The position numbers and the translations under genes were made by a program. Shown here piece by piece: positions 1 to 7,584 of a DNA stretch of 36,732 bases (position 1 is the stretch's first letter; each line of letters starts with the position of its first letter). Where the stretch lies: the NCBI GenBank assembly GCA_947625965.1, contig CANQQO010000015.1, positions 1 through 36,732 on the forward strand, given 5' to 3'. Below the pieces are notes generated by a model. The model worked only from the letters and a program-made list of their open reading frames with translations, was not told the origin of the DNA and ran no database searches. The DNA comes from an uncultured Oscillospiraceae bacterium (lineage in GTDB: Bacteria > Bacillota > Clostridia > Oscillospirales > Oscillospiraceae).

Positions 1-177
1 GCCGAACGGATGCACTGACTTGGTCTCTACTATTATTGCAATTTTTCCTCTACCCCAACTATTGACATAGAACCTCAAAAAGCCTCGGGAATACGCAAAG
101 GATCCCCCGCGTTTTTTGGTTCGTCTGACAAAAGTCTGACGGGGTCATGGCGCCATCCGGATCGTGCCGTGCCGCCT

Positions 178-214
178 AAAAATATGCCGCCTCGCGCTTT
201 TCGCGCGGGGCGGC
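178..214 (-). terminator. Intrinsic terminator of the ybaK-CAP-TSCPD operon
   Basis: A 12-bp stem (186-197 with 203-214, one G.U pair) closes a short T-rich loop. Read on the minus strand it is followed by a T-rich tail (complement of 178-185). It lies about 30 bases beyond the stop of the TSCPD gene, so it probably ends that operon. Confidence 0.75.
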
Positions 215-245
215 GTGTCGTTTCCAAGAGATCGGGGCGAGGGCG

Positions 246-497
246 TTACACCGCCGCCTTGGCCTCCTTCAGAGCGCAGGCCAGTTGGTCCGGGCAGGAG
301 GTGGCCTTCATCCCACAGCGGATGCCCTCTAGACGGGAGATGACCTCGTCAATGTCCATGCCCTCCACCAGCTTGCCGATGCCCTGGAGATTGCCGTTGC
401 AGCCGCCCAGGAACTGGACGTCCCGGACCTTGCCGTCTTCCACCTGGAAGAGAATGCGCTGAGAGCAGGTGCCCTTGGTCTTGTATTCGTATTGCAT
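246..497 (-). CDS. TSCPD-domain protein (TIGR03905 family)
   Basis: An 83-residue protein of the small TSCPD family, a domain also found at the C-terminus of some adenosylcobalamin-dependent ribonucleotide reductases. The signature TSCPD is at residues 66-70. Cysteines at 11, 33, 61, 68 and 74 could bind a metal, but that is inference. The biochemical role of the stand-alone family is not known. The start is fixed by an AGGAGG ribosome-binding site about 8 bases before the ATG. Only 20 bases separate it from the CAP lipoprotein gene upstream, so it is the last gene of a three-gene minus-strand operon ending at the hairpin at 186-214. The family call is firm; the function is open. Confidence 0.88.
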   Translation of the reverse strand: MQYEYKTKGTCSQRILFQVEDGKVRDVQFLGGCNGNLQGIGKLVEGMDIDEVISRLEGIRCGMKATSCPDQLACALKEAKAAV

Positions 498-517
498 ATC
501 TATGTCCTCCTAAAAAG

Positions 518-1444
518 TTAATTCCAATATGGCCGGACCAGAAGGACCCAATAGGTCGTGCCGCCGGTCTGGTAGCCAGCGATATAGCAGCGGTCGCCGT
601 CGGCTTCCAGCAAAATGTCGTGATGGACTGGGGAGACCCACCAGTAGTCATAGGCCGCTTCGGAGGTCCCCAGGGAGCCGGAGCCCGCGTAAATGCACTC
701 GAAGACCTGGTCTGTGACCCGGCCGCCGCCGGGACGGTCGTGACTGAATTGCTGGGCGATCTCCTTGGCCCGGATCTGGGCCAGGACCGTCAGAGAGCTG
801 TCCCAGGCATAGGCGGGAAGGCCAGCGGACTGACGGGCGGAATTGATGCTGGACAGCATCCCGGAGCCGTCCAAAAAGCTGCCGTCGCCGGGGTCCGGGG
901 CGGAATCCGTGGGCTGGGTCGCAGCCGTGGTCTCCGTGGGAGCGGTCGTGGGCGCTGTGGTCTCCGAGGACGGGGCGGGAGCGTCCGTTTCCGAGGGAGG
1001 CGGGGACTCGTCGGCGCGGCCGGCCTCGTATTCCGCGATGCCGGAGAAGACATAGTCCTTGAGGCTCTGATAGTCCTCCTGGGTCAGCTCCAGCATGGCG
1101 GCGTTGAGGTCGTCCCCGCTGTCCGGGGAATACTGACATTCCTCCTCCCAGTAATCCCGCCAGGCGGACTTGTCCAGATCGTCAAACCGGCCCTTCAGAT
1201 ATTCCAGCTTGGCAGCGCTGCGGGCCAGCGGGTCCTGGGTGGGCGGCTGGGTCTGCGGGGGAAGGGTGGGAGCCGTTGTGGGCTGGGTCGTGGGCTCGGG
1301 CCGGGTCGGGGCGGCGGAAGGGGAGGTTGTGGCCCCCTGGGCCGTCGGCAAAAGGGTGGAGGGCGCGGTGGTCTCCGGGACCTCTGCCCGGGCGCAGCCG
1401 GCCAGGACCAGGGCCAGCAGGAGCAAAAGGATCCCCTTTCTCAT
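518..1444 (-). CDS. CAP-domain (SCP/PR-1) lipoprotein
   Basis: A 308-residue predicted lipoprotein. The N-terminus is a basic and hydrophobic signal peptide ending in the lipobox LAGC (Cys17), so it should be exported and lipid-anchored. Two Thr/Pro/Ser-rich low-complexity stretches (about residues 22-70 and 145-190) flank a short region rich in acidic and aromatic residues. The last 110 residues form a CAP domain: an NSAR-type first helix, the FSHDRPGG segment carrying the conserved His, and a terminal GGTTYWVLLV strand. CAP proteins in spore formers are extracellular and mostly of unknown activity. The start ATG overlaps the stop of ybaK (ATGA), indicating translational coupling. Confidence 0.87.
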   Translation of the reverse strand: MRKGILLLLLALVLAGCARAEVPETTAPSTLLPTAQGATTSPSAAPTRPEPTTQPTTAPTLPPQTQPPTQDPLARSAAKLEYLKGRFDDLDKSAWRDYWEEECQYSPDSGDDLNAAMLELTQEDYQSLKDYVFSGIAEYEAGRADESPPPSETDAPAPSSETTAPTTAPTETTAATQPTDSAPDPGDGSFLDGSGMLSSINSARQSAGLPAYAWDSSLTVLAQIRAKEIAQQFSHDRPGGGRVTDQVFECIYAGSGSLGTSEAAYDYWWVSPVHHDILLEADGDRCYIAGYQTGGTTYWVLLVRPYWN

Positions 1445-1932
1445 AGCGCCGCCTCCGCCGTCAGGGCGGCAAAGCCGCCGCCGACAAGGGCCGCCAGGTC
1501 CCTGGGAGGAAGGAGCATCTGCCTCCCCCGGAGGCCGGCGGAGACGGCGATCTCCGGGAACTCCAGGGCGCTCTCGTCCAGGTGGGTGGGGTAGCGCTTC
1601 TTCATTCCCACGGGGCTGCAGCCGCCCCGGATGTAGCCCGTCAGGGGCAGGAGTTCCTTGACGGCGACCAGCTCCATATTCTTATCCCCGGCGGCGCGGG
1701 CTGCCTTTTTTAGATCCAGCTCCCGGCACACGGGGATGCAGAAGACGTGGAGCCCGGTCTTCTCCCCCCGGGCCACCAGGGTCTTGAACACCTGTTCCGG
1801 AGGCAGGCCCATGGCCAGGGCCGCGTGGAGACCGGACAGGTCCTTTTCATCATAGTCGTAGCTCAGCTCCCGGCAGGGGATCCCGGCCCGCTGGACCAGA
1901 CGCTGGGCGTTGGTTTTTCCAGGCATTTCCAT
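1441..1932 (-). CDS. ybaK: YbaK/EbsC-type Cys-tRNA(Pro) deacylase
   Basis: A member of the YbaK/ProX deacylase family, which hydrolyses cysteine wrongly attached to tRNA(Pro) and so protects translation fidelity in the cytoplasm. The conserved lysine lies in the motif EQVFKTLVA, and the family segments TGYIRGGCSPVGMKKR and EIAVSAGLRG are both present. Length is about 160 residues, normal for the family. The start is uncertain: ATG 1932 has AGGAA 6 bases upstream, but GTG 1935 and ATG 1926 are in frame, and ATG 1926 fits the usual family N-terminus. A promoter at 1944-1972 would leave almost no leader. First gene of the operon with the CAP and TSCPD genes. Confidence 0.88.
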   Translation of the reverse strand: MEMPGKTNAQRLVQRAGIPCRELSYDYDEKDLSGLHAALAMGLPPEQVFKTLVARGEKTGLHVFCIPVCRELDLKKAARAAGDKNMELVAVKELLPLTGYIRGGCSPVGMKKRYPTHLDESALEFPEIAVSAGLRGRQMLLPPRDLAALVGGGFAALTAEAAL

Positions 1933-1943
1933 CACCGGTTCCT

Positions 1944-1972
1944 ATTATAAATCAAAAGGAACCATCTTGCAA
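1944..1972 (-). promoter_or_regulatory. Sigma-A-type promoter of the ybaK operon
   Basis: On the minus strand, -35 TTGCAA (1972-1967), a 17-base spacer and a perfect -10 TATAAT (1949-1944). The predicted start of transcription near 1937 is only a few bases before the ybaK start codons. Confidence 0.7.
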
Positions 1973-2030
1973 CCGCGAATTTCCTGAAAAAAACGGGTTA
2001 TCCTATAAAAAAACACAGGAGGTACTCGCT

Positions 2031-2768
2031 ATGCAGGAGCCAAAAGAGCCGGAGCAGAAAAAGGAGGAGCGGGAACAGGTCATCGAGCTGGGCTCGGACC
2101 TGACCCGGAGCCACAACGGAAATATCTATACCCTGACCATCATCGGTCAGGTGGAGGGCCATCAGGCGGCCCCGGAGAATGTGAAAACCACCAAGTATGA
2201 GCACGTCCTGCCCCTGCTGGCGGGGATCGAGGAGAGCGACGAGATCGACGGGCTGCTGCTCCTGCTCAACACCGTGGGCGGCGACATCGAGGCGGGCCTG
2301 GCCATCGCGGAGATGATCGCGGGAATGAAGAAGCCCTCGGTATCCCTGGTGCTGGGGGGCGGCCACTCCATCGGCATCCCCCTGGCGGTGTGCGCCAAGA
2401 AGTCCTTCATCACGCCCACCGCCAGCATGACCATCCATCCCGTGCGAATGACGGGGCTGGTGGTGGGGGCGCCCCAGACCTTCCGCTATTTCCAGCGGAT
2501 CCAGGAGCAGATCACTGAGTTCGTCACCGCCAACTCCAACATCACCAAGGAGACCTTCGAGGGCTTCATGATGGCGACGGGGGAGATGGCTACCGATGTG
2601 GGCACCATTTTGTATGGCCGGGAGGCGGTCCAGTCGGGGCTGATCGACCAGTTGGGCGGGCTCAATGATGCGCTGACGGCCCTCCACGAGATGATTGGGC
2701 GGCAGGAGCCGGCGGCCATTCCCGCGCCAGCGAAACGGACCCGGAAGTCCCGGAAGGACGCCAGTTGA
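2031..2768 (+). CDS. tepA: ClpP/crotonase-fold serine protease TepA (YmfB type)
   Basis: A 245-residue TepA-like protein of the ClpP clan. The nucleophile segment GGGHSIGIPLAV and the histidine segment MTIHPVRMTGLV are typical, as is the downstream stretch with SNITKE and GLIDQLGG. Bacillus TepA was described as a translocation-enhancing, cytoplasmic Clp-like peptidase. It has no signal peptide. The N-terminus is charged and the C-terminus ends in a short Pro/Ala/Lys tail. An AGGAGG site sits 7 bases before the ATG. A possible promoter upstream (TTCCTG, 17 bases, TATAAA at 2004) is weak. In Bacillus tepA lies just before spoIIIE; here spoIIIE is two genes downstream, so the neighbourhood is partly kept. 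Confidence 0.9.
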   Translation: MQEPKEPEQKKEEREQVIELGSDLTRSHNGNIYTLTIIGQVEGHQAAPENVKTTKYEHVLPLLAGIEESDEIDGLLLLLNTVGGDIEAGLAIAEMIAGMKKPSVSLVLGGGHSIGIPLAVCAKKSFITPTASMTIHPVRMTGLVVGAPQTFRYFQRIQEQITEFVTANSNITKETFEGFMMATGEMATDVGTILYGREAVQSGLIDQLGGLNDALTALHEMIGRQEPAAIPAPAKRTRKSRKDAS

Positions 2769-2773
2769 ATCAA

Positions 2774-2818
2774 ACGCGGGCATGACCCAGACCGGTCATG
2801 TCCGCGTATTTTATTTTA
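2774..2818 (+). terminator. Terminator after tepA
   Basis: Two 14-base arms (2774-2787 and 2794-2807) form a near-perfect stem with a 6-base loop, followed by ATTTTATTTTAT. It lies 6 bases beyond the tepA stop. The tail overlaps the stop of the convergent HAM1-like gene, so the hairpin may also slow transcription from the other strand. Confidence 0.85.
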
Positions 2819-3434
2819 TCCCCAGGGCGCGCTTCAAAAAATGGGAGAGCCGGTCCCCATTTGGCTCCTCCGCACTTTGCCCGGCATCCCCGGTGCGGTC
2901 CACAAAATACCGTCCGGTATCCCGGTCTATGGAAAGCGCGTCCAGAGGCCAGCCGGGATGCCGCTTCTCGGAGGGCGAATCCACCATGTAAAATGCGTTT
3001 TCTTTGGCTTCCGAGGGCGTTTCCGAAAAAGAGAAGATCTGGCCCTGGCAGCTCACGGCGATGCTGTCCAGATAATAGGCCAGCACCCGCCCGCCCAGGG
3101 AGCGGATCAGGCTGGAATAGTAGGCGATCATCTCCTCATCATCCAGACGCCGGCATCCCTGGGGCGTGCGGACGTGGAGGCCCGGCTGCCGGGGATCGTG
3201 AAGGGGAAGCGCGTCAAAATACAGGCCGGAATCGTTGCAGATCACCCGGTCACAGAATTGACTGTAAAATCGGGCCTTGAGAATGGCGTTTTCCTCCGGG
3301 TCCCGGCCGATCTCCTGGGGCTCCCAGGCAATTCCCAGGTCTGCGGGAGTGCAGAATTCAAGATCGCAGCCACGCAGCAGCCTCTTGAACCGCCGGACCT
3401 TGGACGGATTGGTGGTACCGAGTAAAACCTTCAA
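2811..3434 (-). CDS. HAM1/RdgB-like non-canonical NTP pyrophosphatase, divergent
   Basis: A 207-residue protein resembling HAM1/RdgB, which hydrolyses ITP, XTP and related damaged purine nucleotides to monophosphates. Visible family motifs are LLGTTNPSKV at the N-terminus, the acidic EENAILKARF segment and CNDSGLYFDAL (family form DDSGLxVDAL). The family's C-terminal SHR motif is not clear, and the Glu after the first motif is replaced by a basic stretch, so activity may differ. The start is TTG 3434: AGGAGG lies 8 bases upstream, and the frame further upstream runs into the opposite-strand gene. A promoter is at 3460-3488. It is convergent with tepA. Confidence 0.72.
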   Translation of the reverse strand: MKVLLGTTNPSKVRRFKRLLRGCDLEFCTPADLGIAWEPQEIGRDPEENAILKARFYSQFCDRVICNDSGLYFDALPLHDPRQPGLHVRTPQGCRRLDDEEMIAYYSSLIRSLGGRVLAYYLDSIAVSCQGQIFSFSETPSEAKENAFYMVDSPSEKRHPGWPLDALSIDRDTGRYFVDRTGDAGQSAEEPNGDRLSHFLKRALGIK

Positions 3435-3459
3435 CCATTTCCCCTCCTGTTCGCCTATT

Positions 3460-3488
3460 AGAATAACATATTCGGGCGAAAATTGCAA
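3460..3488 (-). promoter_or_regulatory. Promoter of the HAM1-like gene
   Basis: On the minus strand, -35 TTGCAA (3488-3483), a 17-base spacer, and -10 TATTCT (3465-3460), about 25 bases before the TTG start at 3434. Confidence 0.7.
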
Positions 3489-3530
3489 TACAGCCGGGAT
3501 CTTATTTGAAATGGGCCATAGTACTTTAAC

Positions 3531-3559
3531 TTGCATTTTTTCCGGGGATGTGATATGAT
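3531..3559 (+). promoter_or_regulatory. Promoter of the UppP-like/spoIIIE operon
   Basis: -35 TTGCAT (3531-3536), a 17-base spacer, and -10 TATGAT (3554-3559). Predicted transcription start near 3566, ahead of the GGGGAGGG ribosome-binding site at 3577-3584. It is divergent from the promoter at 3460-3488. Confidence 0.72.
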
Positions 3560-3590
3560 AGAAAGACGACTGAAAAGGGGAGGGATGGGC

Positions 3591-4439
3591 GTGACGCTGG
3601 GCTATTGGCAGAGTTTGCTGCTGGGGCTGGTCTCCGGGCTGACGGAGTTTCTGCCTGTCTCCGCCCCCGCCCATCGGGCGCTGCTGCTGCGGCTGCTGGG
3701 ACCGGACACCGCCGACAATATTACGCTCCTCTTTCTCCACGCCGGGGCGCTGCTGGCGCTGTATCAGAATCTGCGGGGACAGTTGGCCCATCTGAATCGG
3801 CAGCGGCGGCTGGCCGCCATTCCCAAGCGCCGGCGAAAACGGCAGCCAGATCACCAGAGCATCATGGACCTGCGGCTGCTGAAGACCGCCTGCTGGCCCA
3901 TGCTGGCGCTGTTCTTGCTGTCAACGCTGGTCTCCCGATGGACCGGCGGCTTACCGTTTATATCCGTGATGCTGATCCTCAACGGGATCCTGCTGTATCT
4001 GCCCTCCCGGCTCCCGGCGGGCAACAAAAACGCCCACTGGATGACCCGGCTGGACGCCCTGCTGATGGGGCTTGCGGCGGGACTGGGGGCCGTTCCCGGA
4101 TTTTCCACTCTGGGAGCCGCCGTCTCCGTGGCCCAGACCCGGGGGGCGGACAAGCAGCGGTCCCTGAGCTGGGCGCTGATGATGTGCATTCCCGCCCTGA
4201 TCGCCTGGATGGCCTTGGACGGCTATGGGATCCTCTCCACTGTCATGGGGCCCGGATTGGGACAACTGGAGCTGCTCTTTTTCCTGCGTTGCGCCCTGGC
4301 GATGCTGGGCGCCTGGGCGGGGGCCTATCTGGGCATCTTCACATTGCGGTTTTTGGCGGTGAGCATGGGGATTTCAGGCTTCGCCTACTATTCCTGGGGC
4401 GCCGCGCTGTTTACATTTATTCTGTACCTGACCACCTAA
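3591..4439 (+). CDS. UppP/BacA-family membrane protein with degenerate active site
   Basis: A 282-residue polytopic membrane protein of the undecaprenyl-diphosphate phosphatase (UppP/BacA) family, which normally recycles the cell-wall lipid carrier. The first motif reads SGLTEFLPVSAPAHRALL and the second PGFSTLGAAVS. Compared with E. coli BacA, Glu19 (E21), Ser24 (S26) and His28 (H30) are kept. The positions of catalytic E17, S27 and R174 hold Ser15, Ala25 and Thr173. Phosphatase activity is therefore doubtful. GTG 3591 is preferred because GGGGAGG lies 7 bases upstream; ATG 3585 would sit on the ribosome-binding site. It is 9 bases from spoIIIE and shares its promoter. A basic loop (RRRKRQ) lies near residue 85. 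Confidence 0.8.
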   Translation: MTLGYWQSLLLGLVSGLTEFLPVSAPAHRALLLRLLGPDTADNITLLFLHAGALLALYQNLRGQLAHLNRQRRLAAIPKRRRKRQPDHQSIMDLRLLKTACWPMLALFLLSTLVSRWTGGLPFISVMLILNGILLYLPSRLPAGNKNAHWMTRLDALLMGLAAGLGAVPGFSTLGAAVSVAQTRGADKQRSLSWALMMCIPALIAWMALDGYGILSTVMGPGLGQLELLFFLRCALAMLGAWAGAYLGIFTLRFLAVSMGISGFAYYSWGAALFTFILYLTT

Positions 4440-4448
4440 GGAGGAACC

Positions 4449-7166
4449 ATGGCAGAACAAAAACGGAAATCTCAAGCATCCCAGGCGGCCTCCGCCGCCA
4501 AGGGCAAAAAATCCGGCTCCAAAACCGGAAGGGGCAAGAAAAAAGCCCAGCAGTCTCTCTTTTCGCCCCGCTTCATCGGCGCGGCGGTCAGCTTGGCGGT
4601 GTTTTTGGTGCTGCTGGTGCTGTTCCTACAGCCGGACGGCGCGTTGACCGGACTGGCCTCCGGAATGCTCCTGGGGCTGGTGGGGAAGGCGGGCTTTTTG
4701 GTGAGCATCCCCGCCGCGCTGTATCTGTTCTTTATCCTGGCGTTCAGCGGGAAACGGCCGGTGAAGATGCGGGTGTTCTGCGTCTTCGTCTTCGCCTTCT
4801 GCTGCGGGGCCATTGCCCATTTGGCCGCCAATCCCGACGTTAAGGCCCTGGGCGCCGGGCTGAATGTGGTGGGCGCGCTGTACCAGGGCGGCGCCGTGGG
4901 CAGTACCGGCGGCGTTCTCTGCGGCGGCGCGGCCATGGGGCTGCAATGGCTCTGCGGCACGGTCCTGAGTTATCTGCTGCTGATCCTGCTGGCGGTGTTG
5001 ACCCTCCTGGGAGCCATGCAGATCACCGTTCCCAGCGTCATTCGGGCCATCCGCAACCGCCCCCGGGCGGAGTGGGAGGACGAGGAGCCGGAGGATGTGC
5101 CGGAGCCCGCCGCCGTTGTGGTCAACCATATCGCGACCAAGCGCATCGAATATGTCCAGCAGCGCCGGGAGCGCCAGGCCCAGCAGGCGGCCCAGCAGAC
5201 CCAGCCGCAGGCCCCCGCGCCCACCGGGAAAAAGGCGGAGCGAAAGCCCCTTGGCGACAAGGTCAGTGAAATTATGCGGCAGATCGACGCCGACGTGGCC
5301 TCGCCTGTGGCGGCCGCCGCCGTGCCGGTGACCGCTCCCCAGGAAGAGGAAGAAGAGCCGATCCTCTCCGCCCCGGCAACCGAGCCGGAGCCTGCGGAGG
5401 AGCCGGAGCTGCTCCCCCTGGACCCGGAGCTCGAAGAGGAGCCGGAGATCCCGGCGGAAATGCCCCCCTTCGACCTGGACGCGCCCCTGACGCCCGCCCC
5501 GGTGCTGACCAAGCCGACTGTCAAGCCGGCGCCGGTCAGTCCTGTGACGCCCCCCGCGCCGAAGCAGGTCAAGGTGACGGTGAAGGACACCCAGTCCGCC
5601 GCGGATCAGGTCGCCCAGGAGATCGAGCGGTGCCAGGCGGGGGAGGAGCCCAAGGCCGAGTACCGGTTCCCGCCCATTGACCTGCTGAAAAAGCCCTCGG
5701 AGGGCGCCTCGGACGGCACGGCGGAGATGCGGGAGAATTCCCGCCGTTTGAATGAAACGCTGGCCAGCTTTAAGATCGAGGCCCACATCATCAACGTCAC
5801 CCGGGGCCCCAGCGTCACCCGCTACGAGGTGGAGCTGGAGAAGGGCGTCCGCTTAAGCAAGCTGACCTCCGCCGCCGACGACATTGCCCTGAGCCTGGGC
5901 GCCTCCGGCGTGCGGATCGCCGCCGTGCCGGGAAAGATCTCGGTGGTGGGCATCGAGGTGCCCAACCGGGTGGTGACCACCGTGACCCTGCGGGAGGTCA
6001 TCGACTCCCAGGAGTTTGCCCGGGCCAAGTCCAAGGCCACCTTTGCCGTGGGCAAGGACATCGGGGGGGCCTGCATCGTGGGCAATATCGCCAGACTTCC
6101 CCATATGCTCATCGCCGGCACCACGGGCTCCGGCAAGTCCGTGTGCATGAATTCCATCATCATTTCCCTGCTCTATAAGGCCAGTCCCGAGGATGTTCGG
6201 CTGATCATGGTGGACCCCAAGATGGTGGAGCTGGGGATCTACAACGGGGTCCCCCATCTGCTGATCCCCGTGGTCACCGATCCCAAGAAAGCTGCCGGGT
6301 CCCTCCAGTGGGCGGTGACGGAAATGATGCGCCGCTACCGGGCCATGTCCGACGCGGGGGTCCGGGATGTGGACTCCTACAACAGCATCATCGAGAGCCA
6401 GGAGGTGGAAGGGGAGAAGCTGCCCAAGGTGGTAGTGATCATCGACGAGCTGGCGGATTTGATGCTGGTGGCCGCCAAGGAGGTAGAGGAATCCATCTGC
6501 CGCATCGCCCAGATGGGCCGGGCGGCGGGGATCCACCTGATCATCGCCACCCAGCGGCCCTCTGCCGACGTGATCACCGGACTGATGAAGGCAAACATTC
6601 CCTCCCGGATTGCCTTCGCCGTGGCCTCCGCCATGGAGTCCCGGATCATTCTGGACACCCAGGGGGCGGAAAAGCTGGTGGGCAAGGGCGATATGCTCTT
6701 CGCTCCCATCGGCAACGGCAAGCCCCGCCGAGTCCAGGGCTGCTTCGTCAGCGACCAGGAGGTGGAGGCGGTGGCGGAGTTCGTCAAGGCCAATTACGTC
6801 ACGGACTACAACCAGGACGTGATGGACGAGATCGAGAAGAAGGCCGCCCAGACCGGCGGCAAGAACGCGGCCCAGGAGCCCGAGCCCACGGAGGATGAGC
6901 TCTCCGGGGATGAAATGCTCCCGGCGGCGGTGGATGTGATTTTGGAAACCGGCCAGGCGTCGGTGTCCATGCTCCAGCGGCGCTTGAAGCTGGGCTACGC
7001 CCGGGCCGCCCGGATCGTGGACGAGATGGAGGAGAAGGGGATCGTGGGTCCCTTCCAGGGCAGCAAGCCCCGGGCCATTCTGGTCACCAAGGAACAGTGG
7101 GCCGCCATGCGGGGCGGAAGGGCGGATACGCTGCCGCCCACAGAGGACTTTTCCGAAGAAGAATAA
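4449..7166 (+). CDS. spoIIIE: DNA translocase SpoIIIE/FtsK
   Basis: A 905-residue septal DNA pump that moves the chromosome through the division or sporulation septum. Order of parts: a basic N-terminal tail; about four membrane segments (residues 38-190); a long Pro/Glu/Ala-rich linker (about 195-400); then the motor, with Walker A GTTGSGKS at 557-564 and the Walker B segment VVVIIDELADLM, whose IDE is at 665-667. The C-terminal 65 residues form the winged-helix gamma domain that reads polar sequences (LPAAVDVILETGQASVSMLQ onwards). It is longer than Bacillus SpoIIIE because of the linker. GAGGA lies just before the ATG. It is the second gene after the UppP homologue and ends at a strong terminator. 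It could act in vegetative division as FtsK as well. Confidence 0.96.
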   Translation: MAEQKRKSQASQAASAAKGKKSGSKTGRGKKKAQQSLFSPRFIGAAVSLAVFLVLLVLFLQPDGALTGLASGMLLGLVGKAGFLVSIPAALYLFFILAFSGKRPVKMRVFCVFVFAFCCGAIAHLAANPDVKALGAGLNVVGALYQGGAVGSTGGVLCGGAAMGLQWLCGTVLSYLLLILLAVLTLLGAMQITVPSVIRAIRNRPRAEWEDEEPEDVPEPAAVVVNHIATKRIEYVQQRRERQAQQAAQQTQPQAPAPTGKKAERKPLGDKVSEIMRQIDADVASPVAAAAVPVTAPQEEEEEPILSAPATEPEPAEEPELLPLDPELEEEPEIPAEMPPFDLDAPLTPAPVLTKPTVKPAPVSPVTPPAPKQVKVTVKDTQSAADQVAQEIERCQAGEEPKAEYRFPPIDLLKKPSEGASDGTAEMRENSRRLNETLASFKIEAHIINVTRGPSVTRYEVELEKGVRLSKLTSAADDIALSLGASGVRIAAVPGKISVVGIEVPNRVVTTVTLREVIDSQEFARAKSKATFAVGKDIGGACIVGNIARLPHMLIAGTTGSGKSVCMNSIIISLLYKASPEDVRLIMVDPKMVELGIYNGVPHLLIPVVTDPKKAAGSLQWAVTEMMRRYRAMSDAGVRDVDSYNSIIESQEVEGEKLPKVVVIIDELADLMLVAAKEVEESICRIAQMGRAAGIHLIIATQRPSADVITGLMKANIPSRIAFAVASAMESRIILDTQGAEKLVGKGDMLFAPIGNGKPRRVQGCFVSDQEVEAVAEFVKANYVTDYNQDVMDEIEKKAAQTGGKNAAQEPEPTEDELSGDEMLPAAVDVILETGQASVSMLQRRLKLGYARAARIVDEMEEKGIVGPFQGSKPRAILVTKEQWAAMRGGRADTLPPTEDFSEEE

Positions 7167-7170
7167 TAAT

Positions 7171-7225
7171 AAATCGCGGTGGGAAGGATCCCACCGCGAT
7201 TTAATTTTATTTATTTTATTTTTGG
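7171..7225 (+). terminator. Terminator after spoIIIE
   Basis: A perfect 13-bp stem (7171-7183 with 7190-7202), a 6-base loop, and a long T-rich tail (7201-7223). Confidence 0.93.
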
Positions 7226-7227
7226 TA

Positions 7228-7256
7228 TTGACTTTAATAAAATTAAATGATATACT
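7228..7256 (+). promoter_or_regulatory. Promoter of the DUF2089 operon
   Basis: -35 TTGACT (7228-7233), a 17-base AT-rich spacer and -10 TATACT (7251-7256), followed by AAAGGAGG and the ATG at 7282. Confidence 0.85.
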
Positions 7257-7262
7257 TAATTT
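7240..7262. promoter_or_regulatory. Inverted repeat over the -10 box, possible operator
   Basis: AAATTAA (7240-7246) and TTAATTT (7256-7262) are inverted around a 9-base spacer that contains most of the -10 box. The downstream gene encodes a predicted HTH protein, so autoregulation is possible. The surrounding DNA is AT-rich, so chance is not excluded. Confidence 0.35.
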
Positions 7263-7281
7263 AGTTAAAGGAGGTGCTCAA

Positions 7282-7584
7282 ATGGCTTTGCAAGTGATCC
7301 CCGATTGGATGTCCGAGCTGGAGGAGGAGGACCTGTCGTTCATCAAGCGGTTTTTGCTGTCCTCCGGGTCGCTGAAGGAGATGGCGGCCCAGTACGGCGT
7401 CAGCTATCCCACCGTCCGGCTGCGGCTGGACCGGCTGATCCAGAAGATCCAAATGGGGGAGGAGAATAACCAGGATCACTTTATCAGCCTGGTCAAGCGT
7501 CTGGCATTGGACGAAAGGCTGGACTTTGACACCGCCAAGCTGCTGATCGTCGCCTATAAAAATACCAAAAAGGAGGGCTCCTGA
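7282..7584 (+). CDS. DUF2089-family HTH protein
   Basis: A 100-residue protein of the DUF2089 family. The pattern W...L..ED..FI.RFLLSSGSLKEMA, followed by YGVSYPTVRLRLDRLIQKI (about residues 35-57), looks like a helix-turn-helix, so a DNA-binding regulator is likely. No target is established. AAAGGAGG precedes the ATG by 8 bases. The stop overlaps the start of the next gene by one base, so the two are probably coupled. The following two genes encode small membrane proteins, a layout that suggests the regulator controls or senses through them; this is inference. The promoter at 7228-7256 carries an inverted repeat that could be its own operator. Confidence 0.88.
   Translation: MALQVIPDWMSELEEEDLSFIKRFLLSSGSLKEMAAQYGVSYPTVRLRLDRLIQKIQMGEENNQDHFISLVKRLALDERLDFDTAKLLIVAYKNTKKEGS

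Noticed and set aside
123..156. Direct repeat GTCTGAC (123-129, 134-140) and palindrome ATGGCGCCAT (147-156)
   Set aside because: Short and isolated; nothing nearby gives them a role. I see no gene in 1-245 apart from the terminator at 178-214.
1937..1963. Inverted repeat GGTTCC/GGAACC around the ybaK -10 box
   Set aside because: Only six bases per arm with a 15-base gap; too short to claim an operator.
3605..4843. 412-residue open frame across the UppP homologue and the start of spoIIIE
   Set aside because: It overlaps two genes with clear family motifs, has low-complexity Gly/Ala/Arg composition and no ribosome-binding site. It is a shadow of GC-rich codon use.
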